DNA of 26,073 nt from Plantago elongata (Eukaryota > Streptophyta > Magnoliopsida > Lamiales > Plantaginaceae), in the NCBI GenBank assembly GCA_036897095.1, contig JAYMSP010002132.1, positions 1 to 26,073 of the forward strand, written 5' to 3'. The notes beneath the pieces are model-generated. The model was not told the DNA's origin. It ran no database searches and saw only the letters and a program-made list of their open reading frames with translations. The position numbers were made by a program, and so were the translations under genes. Shown piece by piece: positions 1 to 9,498 of the stretch. Each line of letters begins with the position of its first letter. Positions within the stretch are counted from its first letter, which is position 1.

Positions 1-102
1 ACTCCAAAACACGACATTCTCTTGAATTGGCCGAGCAATTTATTGACATATCGATGTGTTCAAACATTCACAATATTGAATTGTAGCTATGTCGAGCTTA
101 TA

Positions 103-247
103 TGTCCCACTATAAATGTCATATTTCTATTTTAACAACATTTTCAACCCATTATAACTCATTTGCATTTATCCTCTAACATTTTACACTGCACCATTAA
201 CCTACGTGTCCAAAATCAAATGAACATTTATTGTGGGACAAAAGGAG
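103..247. mobile_element. Degraded Stowaway-like MITE downstream of HflX
   Basis: The left part reads TGTCCCACTATAAATGTCAT (from 106). The right end, reverse-complemented, reads TACTCCTTTTGTCCCACAAT followed by AAATGTTCAT. The inner terminal repeats agree well, but the outermost left bases no longer match the CTCCCTCCGT consensus. It lies past the 3' end of HflX. Confidence 0.55.
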
Positions 248-249
248 TA

Positions 250-421
250 TTAAAGAGAGTAAATAAAGTATGACAGGGTGAATATATTATGAAATATGAT
301 GAATAAATTAGAAGATAAGTATTATTATAATGATAGTGGGGCATAAAACATATTAAATTAAGAATTATAAGTTAAGTTTGAGATGGACGAAAGTGAATTG
401 TTAAATTCGGAACGGAGGAGA
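250..421. mobile_element. Second MITE remnant (right end only)
   Basis: AT-rich sequence ending in TTCGGAACGGAGGAG followed by ATA, which is the reverse complement of a Stowaway-like CTCCTCCGTTCCGAA end. I cannot find a matching left end. It abuts the preceding MITE, so the two may be one rearranged element. Confidence 0.35.
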
Positions 422-730
422 TATTAACATATAATGCACTTAGCATGACCCTGTCAGGTGACAGTGCAACGCCGCCCTGTCACATTAATGTAATTGTACT
501 AAAGTTAGACGTCCCATAAAATATCTTTAATTTACTGCAAGGACTAAGGAGTAAATAAGCTTTCACAGGAACCTGAATCTATACTGACCTCAGTAGAGCA
601 TAAAATATACTAAGTCAAGAACCAAGCTCGTCATAGCCTGGTTGCTTGGGCAGATAAATTTACATAGACCTGGAACCATGTTATCTTCAACCTTAATAAT
701 TCCAACTGTTCTGCACACATGTTCAGCAAG
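422..730. other. HflX 3' flank / 3' UTR
   Basis: This is the sequence downstream of the HflX stop on the minus strand. It should hold the 3' UTR and poly(A) site, but I see no canonical AATAAA on the minus strand close to the stop. Nothing else is recognised. Confidence 0.4.
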
Positions 731-3700
731 TTACGACACACAAGTTTGTCTCATTGGGGTGAGAAGCCTTGCAAACCGCAGCGGGACATAGGCCTTAACA
801 AGAGCTCCATTATCAACATATTCCTATCAAGAACATAATCAAATATAGTATCGGTGAAAGGTGTGAAGGCGCAAAGGCTACATAAAATTTATTAACGAAT
901 TAATAGACCTTCATAACTTTCCATCCTTTTTTGAAAGCCTTGGCCAGGTCTATATAAATTATACGCTAAAGAGTTTGTACTTTGTAGTTTGTATGACCAA
1001 AACAAATATGCTTACTGTACTCTCAACCATTCCAACATGATGTATGGTACTTAAGAGCTCCCCTTTGTCAAATGGAATCAGAGCTTCCACCCAAACCATC
1101 ATATCCTGCCCAATGTAAGATAACAAACTTTATTGAAGATATAAATACACATTTTATGCCAAAAAAGATGATTAACAAGAACAAATAGCTTTCAAGGGAA
1201 ACAGTTAGCAGCTAAATTTTAGCTTAAATATATATACCTTTATAATTTGCTAAACTAAAAAAGCTAACGTTCTTAAGCAAAATGTCGATGTAAACAAAAT
1301 GTATTATGTTGTTTACATAAAACACTAATGTTCTTAAGTAAACTGGCAATGATTAAGTAAATAATCATAAATGTTTATGTGTCTTTCTTTATCTTTGTTG
1401 CAAGAAGGGAAAAATGTAAAGAAATGCAAGAAACTAAAATATGTCTATTAAACAATTGCATGAAGGAGAGGCTTCTGGCACCTTTAATTTTTCTTGAACT
1501 GCATTGCCGAAATCATCCATTCCTTCCCCTGTTAAAGCTGATATGCACACAACATCTGCGTTTTCCTTGGCTTCACGCTTGATTTTTTCAGGGTCTTTTG
1601 CATTATCAACCTGTAAAAGTATTGATTAGCTAGGGATAGAACGACATACATCTTGAAGCCAATTGCAGAAGACAACACGTTAAAGTACATTTTATCATCA
1701 TAATCAATAATCTAGCCTGTATCTAAACTCTAAAGAATAAAAACAAGCATGTTCTCCGTCTGCGGTATCAAATGCTTTTGCTTATTTTAAACTTTGGTTT
1801 ATGGAGGATCACTTGGACAAAATTACATAAACAGGCTCAAGATCATTGTTTCAGATAATGCTACATACAAATAGGAACGTAGAGCACTTTGTACCTTATT
1901 CCACACTATTAACCTGGGAATTGATGATGTATCAAGTTCAGCAAGAACTTTGTCCACAGCCTCAATTTGCTGCTCTGCCAATGGATGGCTGAATCAGATA
2001 GCAAAATGATGATAAGAAACTGCAATATTGTGAATCTATGCCCACTTTTATGTATCAAGCGTACCTAATGTCCACCACATGAACCAGAAGTGATGACTCA
2101 GCTATTTCTTCCAGAGTTGCCCTAAAGGCAGCTATCTATAAGAAGATCAGTTGAAAGAGGGAAAATGCCATTCTGAATTCAAAAAGATACAAAAACTTCT
2201 TCATCAAGAAGTCTCAACTGTTGAAGAATTAGTTGAAATTGAGTCCAACGAAGTGTGTTTTTTGTAAACCTTCCCGCAATTATAAACCTAAGCAACACCA
2301 ATCCATTTGAGGTGTTTCTGATATCGTCGTGTAGCTTGTGAGATTAGCTCCTCACAGATATTACACTTGTGAAAACTTGTGCTCGCTGTTAATGATAATT
2401 GGTGTGAAAAGGGTATATAGAAGCTTTTAACACTAAATCCAACAAAGTAAAGGCTGATGTTGAAGATGTGTGAGGCTGACTAGTTCACGTGAGATGATTT
2501 CACCAAACATGGTTCAAGATGAACCAAAACTCAACAACCTTTTAAAGGTTTGCATCAAATAGAGCACCAATGCTCTCATTTAAAAACAACAAAGAAAGAT
2601 CTGGCAATCGCAATTTCAAAGAGGTTGCTGAGATGTGGTTCATCTTGAACTAAGTTTTGGTGAGTCAAATAATTGCATTTGAAAAGCCTCCAAATTATCA
2701 ACAATTACCAGCCACTCGTTGTATTTAGTGCAACGTATTTCTAAACCTATCACTTTTTAGCCAATTATCATTCACACTATGAGTTAGCACAAGTGTAATA
2801 CTCCCTCCATACCCTCAAAGGCTTCTCATTTCTCATTGTGAGGACATTTGGAAAAAAAAGAACCAGATGAAAATTGCATATATGATCTATGTGAAAAATA
2901 AATAACAGTTCAAATACAGTAATGGTCACAATATTTTTTCCAGAACTTTATCTATTTCTAATCATTTTAAAGAAAAGAACGATCGGGCAATAGCAATTGC
3001 AAAGTTTTTGAGAGGAGGGAGGGAGTATATTATCATGAAACCCAACAGATGAACTACACAATCATAGCAAGCACATCCAAAACTGAGTGAGAATGTTCAT
3101 TAATAATGGCTTAAAGTAGCATGAAAAATTGACAATACCGGATGATACTCTATAGCCTACTACTATTTATCCAATTATTATCAACACGGAGAAGTACTTT
3201 TCGCAGGTGTAATATATCATTGCAAAATGCATCACAAGCTACATGACGATATCAAGAACAGCCAAAACTAATTGGTGTTGCTGACGTTAATTATTGCTCG
3301 AAGTTTTGTGGAGAAACACTTCGTTTTACTCAACACCAACTAATTTTCATACATCCTTTTTTTTTCTTTTCTTTTCTTTTTTTGTTTGATTGTTTTGGAA
3401 AAGGAAAAATGGATGTTGGAAATTAGTTGCAATTGATTGAACAGAATTAAAACTTCAGGACAAAATGACATGTCTGGAGAGTGGAGAGGTGTTCATACCA
3501 GTGTTGTCGGTAATTTTTGAATGAAACCAACAGTGTCAGTTAAGAGAAATTCCTTTCCGTTCTTCATCTGAATATGAACAAACAATGGTGTAATTAATGA
3601 TATCGAAATAAATTTACGCATAACAAGTTTGATCCATTTTGAACAACTTATAGCTTTCTTTATTGGACCTACAAATATCGTACTATATATATTCTCGAAG

Positions 3701-6700
3701 CGAAATTTAGTTAAACGTAGCAATCTAAATTACCATGCTAGCTTCACAGCTGACAAATAGCCCCAAAACATAAGCTAAACCATGTGAAAAGAAAATCTGA
3801 ATACTGCAAGGTGCAAAAATGTAGGAAACAGTGAACAGAACCATCTCTTTACACACAGTAGTACAGTACTTACATCTACTCTTCTTGTGGTAGGATCGAG
3901 TGTGGCAAATAACTTGTCCTCAGCTAGAACATCGGCTCCAGTCAACCGGTTTAAAAGGGTACTCTTTCCAGCATTTGTGTACCCAACCTGACCAAATAAA
4001 CTTCGTCATGATCTCTTGTATGAATTGTCCAAATGTATGAACATGTATTCGTAATGGGATATGATATACAAAGTCTTTATATAAACATACAAGCAACTAG
4101 AGTTAGAAAACTCTAGACCAACAATTTATAGAGTAATATCAAGTTTCCAAAATAACTTGAATTCCTAATCTTTTTGTACATCTGTTGCCAGTCTAATTTT
4201 ATTTCCACAATCGTCAATTATCTAAAAGGAATCAACTTCACTAAGGATTTTCATTAACCTTCAGAAAGAAATATTTTACATGTTCAGTCCATTACAACAA
4301 CACCAGCTAGTCCTCTTTGAGTTAGAAATCACTATATAATTACAAAAGGCGTTTTACACCAAGAATAGGGTAAGCTATACGAGCCAATAACAGAACCACA
4401 TTGGGTTACAGCACTAGTATCTTTGGAAGTAACAATATGCAATTAGCCTCTTTTGCAACATGAATGGAGTAATGAACTTCTTGACATTCACTTCATGTCA
4501 TTTTTTTCTCCATCTCTCTACTAATAATTACATATACTAAGAGAAGTTTTCAAGTACCACTACTAACGGCCACTAATAACAATAGAGTAAATGTAATGTA
4601 CTCCAAGTAGAATGTAGGTGTCCATGTTTGCTCATGATTTTTTTTTTATTTTTTTTTGGTGAAGTGAACAATAGGTAAAGAAAGTAAAAAATATAGAAAT
4701 AGTTTGCCACTTAATCACACATAAAAGATGATAAAGTCCTTACATGTATGCAAAACTGATATATCCTTCTACCGCAAGGATAGTGCCGAGTACATACTAC
4801 GTTTTAGAGCCCTAAATAAATAACTAAGCCATGTAATTGCAAACAATTACCAATGGTAATGCAAATAAGTACAGTACTATATACCTCAACTCTATTTTCT
4901 AATACCAATCCTCTCTTCCATAAGGCAAAACCAAAGTTTAAAAATATAAGAACAAGAACCAAATTTTATTTTTCTTACCAATGATACAACAGGGACAGGT
5001 ACGGAGCCACGTCGGTTTCTGTACTGTTTCCGGTGTTTTCGAACAGATTCCATTTCTTTCTTCAGAGCAGCAATCTAAGAGCTCCAAAAGTAAATAAACA
5101 TTATGGATGTCACTGTTACAAAGTTATCCTAGAGCTCAGACAGTAAGATTCTTTTGAAATAAATATCAAACATGTCATAAGAAATTCACTGTGCTCGGAG
5201 AAATCATGTGAGTTGTGACACACACAGACACATAGACATCATTACTAATTTACTATATGCAATCATTTGGAAATAGAAAGGCATCATTATAACTTGCACA
5301 TGACTACTTGTTTGTTCAGATACTAATTCAGCTATATTATATGAATACTGGCCATTGAAAACTCTGATAAAAGATGGAACAAGTTTTCAAGAAGAAATAG
5401 AAAAGTGAGCTAACATCAACATGTAAAAAGCACGCATGTTATATCTTCTACATGATATCATACAGCTAAGTACAGAGAAGGAAAACATTAGCAGTTACAG
5501 TAAGCCAAAAGGGTATACAATCACAGCTCCGATGTTGAATTTAACCAAGCATATAAAAACTAGCATCTTCCTTTTTCTCCCAAGCATGGATCTCATGCGA
5601 TACCAGTATATTTGAAGCATTCACTCCACCATGAAAGAGACCTTGGATCGAAGAACTTTCTACGATAACAATATTCCTGCTCATGAACTGGTCAAGGGGT
5701 AGACTAGGAGGAATGGGTATATTAATTGCATGTTGAAATTGGTCTACAGAGGGCTTATGATTTTGTCAAGTGGGGATTTATAAGACAAAGTTGAGCTGGG
5801 ATGTCCAAGGCAGTCTTTTTTACTTGGGTAATCAGCTTTAGTAATAACAGTCTTATACAGAATGAATATCAATGGAAGTATGGAACTACTTCAGGGGTTT
5901 CTGGAGGGAAAAAAGGCTGATACAAGGAGATCATCTTCCTTTCTCTTTTCACTTGAAATAGACTATCTCAGAAGACTGTTGAAGCAATTGCAAATTGAGA
6001 GTTCCAAATTACTTCATTTCTACATTTGAAATGTGAAAAATATAAATAAACATAACTCGCGCATGTTTATCTAAAGACATGCTATTGTTTACAGAGGAAA
6101 ATTTTAAGCATTCAGGTTCCTCCTCCGGATTGAAAGTCAATCAAGGAATTAGATCTATTTCGGGGTATTACACACGGATTTCGGAGCCATATGGTAAGAT
6201 TTTTGGCTTACGTAAGAATTGTGTCAACTATCCAAAGAGTGTTTGACAATTTGTTAGCTAATCAATCGTTTGGTTGTAAGAAGTCAGATTGCCATAGACA
6301 AACCAGTGAATTATGTTGCCTGTTTGGTTGGGTTGACAGATTGCAGAAATATTGTATTGCAACTGATGTCTTCTGCTTGACTGAGAGCTATGAATACATT
6401 ATCCATGTTATTTAATTGTGAAGCAATGTGCTTATACTGTTAGTATTTCCTAGGTGACTTAACAGATGGTGTATACAGTTTTTGTGTAATGTTACTCATG
6501 GGAAGTTAAGTATACTACAGATATTCAAAGTTAGCAATAAAAATCATACAGAATGTCATAGGCCATTGTATTGACATTTTGACAGTATGAACAGATAACT
6601 AAATCCGTTCCATGTAAGCATAAAAGGTGCCTTAATAGTTCTGTTTAGGTTGTGAGTTGGTTGTACATAAAATGTTATTTGAAGGAAAAGGAACTTTGCC

Positions 6701-8758
6701 AGGGATCTGGTGGTGCCTGTCTCTTTCTGTCAACCGGTATTGGAGCAAGTCGAACCAGTAATGGTTACAAACAATACACAGACTGATTCATTGATAAGAC
6801 TAGGTCAACTTGTTCACAGATGAGGGTCATGTTGAAATCATCCAACATTGTTTGGCAGTGTTCCAGGGACTCAGAACATCAAGAGGCATCAAAAACCCAT
6901 GTGATGACTCTTACGCAGGAGAATCAAAGGTGGCCTTATTCTCTGTGTACCTTTACAATCATGTTAAAGATTTCTACACAGTAATCCATCTCTGATCTAA
7001 CCTAAGGCCAGGCTAGTTAACAAACAGAAGAGCACCAACACTTGGATAACTAAAACACAAAGAGTATACCCGATTCACAGCTAGTGATAAAATACACATA
7101 TTAAATACAGTACCAGAAAGCAAGCTTAATACCTGATCACGTAGAATACGTTTATCTACTTCAATTTGTTTCTCTCCCATACCCTTCACTTGGCCTCCAG
7201 ATTGCCGCTCAAGATGACTCCACATTTTTGTTAACCGCGGTAATTGATATTCCATCTGAGCCAATGAGACCTGGAAGAAAGTGTATTAGCCATTATGCCA
7301 TAGATGAGTCACATTAGAAAATCGACATGATGTCATGCCAAATCACCTGTAAAGAAGCTTCATGGGTGGCTGCTCGCTGGTTAAAGATATCGAGGATTAG
7401 CGCAGTGCGGTCACACACCCTAACATCTTTACCAAACGCTTTCTCCAAATTACGCAATTGCCTGTTGCAAACATGTCAATCAAAATAGTAAAATAGAAGA
7501 GACAAGGGGTAACATTCATAGTACACTGGAAACAAGCTGGCACAAATTCTAGCAACAAATTCAGACTGCCTTATCAAAAAGGAAAGAAAATATTTGAAGT
7601 GAATGGTAAGGGTTTTAACCAAGTCCATTTCATGCAGATTCACTGATCAGGTCAATCTGGTGGTCACTGTTGAACGCTTGAACTTGTGTAACACAATGCT
7701 TAATGATTACAATACCACATACAACAATAAGCCAGATCTTTTTATGCAAAACATAAAGTTTTATTGAAGTGACTAGGAATCTAGGATACTGACCCAGGTG
7801 ACAGCTCATCATCAAAAATCACAGTTTCAACGTCAAATGCATGAATAGCATCCTTAATTTCAGCAACCTTTCCTGATCCTATATACGTCCTAGGATTCGG
7901 AGCAATGAGACTGGACAAATATAACAGCCACCTCAGTTAGCGCAATGCCTCAAAACGCACTTCCATAACCACAAAACAACCACCACTACATAACAGCATA
8001 AAAACATAATGAGAGCAAATAACACAGACTTTTGAATCGTGGAACCAACGACTGCCAGTCCAGCAGTATCAGCCAGCTGCTCTAACTCACTAAGTGATTC
8101 CTCAATACCAAATCCACTATTAGTATGGCCTTTTTTCCCAACACCAACAAGATAAGCTTTCTCTTCAAACACCTATGTTCAAAACTCGAGGATCATTATA
8201 ATGACCATTGTACATACTCCCTCCGTCCCAACGCCAGTTGTCCAGTTTTGACTTTCTCAAAGTTCAATAACTTTGACTGCAAATTACTCACAAAATTCAA
8301 AACCGGACAACTGGTATGGTACAGAGGGAGTACAAGTTGCAAATAACAGCTTGATCATAAATCTCTGATAGGTATTATAATATGTAAAACAAACGAAATA
8401 AAAGCTCTTCAGAAACCTCTCGTCCATTTCTGAGCTTGAAGCGACTGTTTTCATCTTTTTCCTCTACGTTTTTCAGCTTTTTGGGCCTAGAAATTGGATT
8501 CTCAGCTTCTTCTTGCGTAGATTGTCCGATTTCAGCGACAATTGAATCTGGTTGAGCAAGTTCAACCGGCGGATTGGTCCGTTCTGTGATGGTTTGGTCG
8601 GGATACAGAATACCAACTCCATCTGTATCGAGAGACTTCACATTTGTTCGGAGATTGATGAAGAAATTGAGGTGTTTAGGATTAGGGCTTTGAGTCCATG
8701 GAGAAATTGAAGGATTGAAATGGAGAAATGAAGGTTTGAAGATGGAGCAGAAGCTCAT
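731..8758 (-). CDS. HflX: HflX-type ribosome-associated GTPase, probably chloroplast-targeted (13 exons, 536 aa)
   Basis: Coding exons, 5' to 3' on the minus strand: 8417-8758, 8030-8172, 7794-7910, 7347-7461, 7133-7270, 4979-5074, 3874-3987, 3499-3567, 2065-2135, 1895-1988, 1482-1610, 1016-1105, 731-823. They total 1611 nt and stay in one frame with GT-AG borders. Seen: an N-terminal S/P-rich leader (about 1-60) like a transit peptide; HflX N-domain with DDELSPGQLRNLE (195-207), QMEYQLPRL (244-252) and [12 protein letters not shown] (269-280); a K/R/E-rich coiled-coil segment (286-310); and a G domain with P-loop GYTNAGKS (319-326), DTVGF (366-370), NKVD (432-435) and SAL (457-459). Family knowledge: HflX binds the large ribosomal subunit, hydrolyses GTP and splits stalled ribosomes; the plant copy is of bacterial type. 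Length matches plant homologues (about 540 aa). The start is the first ATG in this frame; the reading frame extends upstream only through a TTG. Introns 5 (2058 bp) and 8 (1363 bp) are large. The identification is firm; exact splice sites are inferred. Confidence 0.93.
2226..3350. repeat. Foldback (inverted-repeat) element, interrupted by a MITE
   Basis: Three related segments are visible. Segment A (about 2226-2545) reads on the plus strand. Segment C (about 3150-3350) read as reverse complement matches the outer part of A: shared AATTAGTTG, ACGAAGTGT, AGCAACACCAAT, TGATATCGTC and TGTAGCTTGTGA. Segment B (about 2621-2799) reverse-complemented matches the inner part of A: TATTACACTTGTG, TGATAATTGG, CACTAAAT and GTTCAAGATGAACCA. 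B and C overlap in the TATTACAC to ATAATTGG stretch, so that piece occurs three times. The whole structure sits in HflX intron 8. I estimate 75-80% identity by eye and do not recognise a named element. Confidence 0.75.
2801..3025. mobile_element. Stowaway-type MITE (225 bp) in HflX intron 8
   Basis: It starts CTCCCTCCATACCCTCAAAG and ends with the reverse complement of CTCCCTCCCTCCTCTCAAAA. TA flanks both ends (2799-2800 and 3026-3027). The shared terminal repeat is about 20 bp, with looser similarity beyond. It is inserted within a larger foldback repeat (2226-3350). Its right inner part (about 2963-3014) resembles 2578-2627 in the same orientation, so an older relative probably lies in the foldback centre. 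Confidence 0.82.
3988..4978 (-). other. HflX intron 6 (991 bp)
   Basis: GTAAGA donor and CAG acceptor. The intron splits the G domain just before the P-loop. It contains T-runs on the plus strand near 4638-4659 and no other recognisable feature. Confidence 0.7.
5075..7132 (-). other. HflX intron 5 (2058 bp)
   Basis: The donor is GTATTA after the codons for LRDQ, and the acceptor is TTAG before those for IAALKKE. The interior is AT-rich. Two plus-strand open stretches (6191-6415 and 6810-6995) show no recognisable motif and look like chance. No repeat with clear ends is seen. Confidence 0.75.
8217..8330. mobile_element. Stowaway-type MITE (114 bp) in HflX intron 1
   Basis: The ends are near-perfect inverted repeats: CTCCCTCCGTCCCAACGCCA on the left, and CTCCCTCTGTACCATACCAG when the right end is reverse-complemented. 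The pairing continues through GTTGTCC and GTTTTGA, giving about 35 bp of terminal repeat. A TA dinucleotide flanks each side (8215-8216 and 8331-8332), the expected Tc1/mariner-type target duplication. It lies wholly inside the 244-bp intron 1 of HflX. It is too short to code and would depend on a transposase elsewhere. Confidence 0.88.
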
Positions 8759-9252
8759 GATAGTAAGGAAAAGTAGCAAAGTATTCTGGATACCAAAAGT
8801 GACGATCTTAACGGTTGTTTTGGTGGTTATTAGAGGTTGAGGAAGCCTACTATACTTACTCTTTTAAAACTTTGGGTAAATGTAAAAAATTGAATGTACA
8901 AATATAATGTAATCGAGATAGAATTAAAGGTATAAATACGATGTGACGGTTTATTCATTGATTGTAGATCAAAATTGAGTAGTAGAGAGAAACACTATCA
9001 AGATTCATGAAAGTAGACAACCTGAACTACATTGAATTTACATCAACGAATGCAAATCATGATTCATGAAAGTAGACAACCTGAAACACTAGTAGCTCAT
9101 TCTTATTGATGTCCGTATCTACTACTATCAACAGAATGTACAATAGGTATACAATTTTCTTTAAACACAAATGCTGTTCCATGGACTCCAAATGCTCTAT
9201 ACAAATGGACTATAAACACACATATACACGCTTTTCATACATCTACCCAAAA
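8759..9252. promoter_or_regulatory. HflX upstream region, adjacent to the 3' end of the BLH gene
   Basis: About 0.5 kb lies between the HflX start codon and the BLH poly(A) signal, so the two genes are tail-to-head and tightly packed. It must hold the HflX promoter. I see no unambiguous TATA box. It contains the short direct repeat at 9002-9085. Confidence 0.45.
9002..9085. repeat. 25-bp perfect direct repeat, 59-bp spacing
   Basis: GATTCATGAAAGTAGACAAC plus CTGAA occurs at 9002-9026 and again at 9061-9085. The intervening bases differ. It is probably a local tandem duplication that has partly diverged. Confidence 0.8.
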
Positions 9253-9258
9253 TTTATT
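9253..9258 (-). terminator. Candidate poly(A) signal AATAAA for the BLH gene
   Basis: Minus-strand AATAAA lies 185 nt past the called stop (9443) and 58 nt past the stop of the shifted frame (9316). Either distance is acceptable for a plant 3' UTR. It rests on the motif alone. Confidence 0.45.
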
Positions 9259-9315
9259 GGTAGAGAACAGGCCAAGCATCCTTCTCTACGCTAAAGTTCC
9301 GATTAAATCCTAAAA

Positions 9316-9498
9316 TCACGCGGGTGTACATGATTCATTACAGAGCTCCATGTTATCTTCCAGGCCAATCATCGTTCCGGTTCCTGAATGAGAATCTTTC
9401 TCAATATTGCTAATACCAGTCTTCTGGGGAGAAAGCTTATTGTCAGAAGAAAATGCTGTTACCCGCTGCATTAAGAACTTGTTTGTTGGGAAAGTGAG
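9316..9498 (-). other. Coding-looking shifted frame overlapping and following the BLH stop
   Basis: In the frame one base downstream of the BLH frame, sequence is open from just after a TAG at 9499-9501 to a TGA at 9316-9318. Past the called stop it includes [19 protein letters not shown] and then a segment with MIGLEDNMELCNES. Composition is protein-like, with no stop for about 60 codons in AT-rich DNA. A one-base indel between 9446 and 9498, in this allele or in the assembly, would append it to the BLH protein. It could also be chance in the 3' UTR. Confidence 0.45.

Noticed and set aside
6191-6995. Two plus-strand ORFs (6191-6415 and 6810-6995)
   Set aside because: They lie within HflX intron 5, are short, and show no domain or codon pattern.
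8759-8779. Upstream start for HflX at 8779
   Set aside because: The codon there is TTG, not ATG; the first ATG in frame is at 8758.
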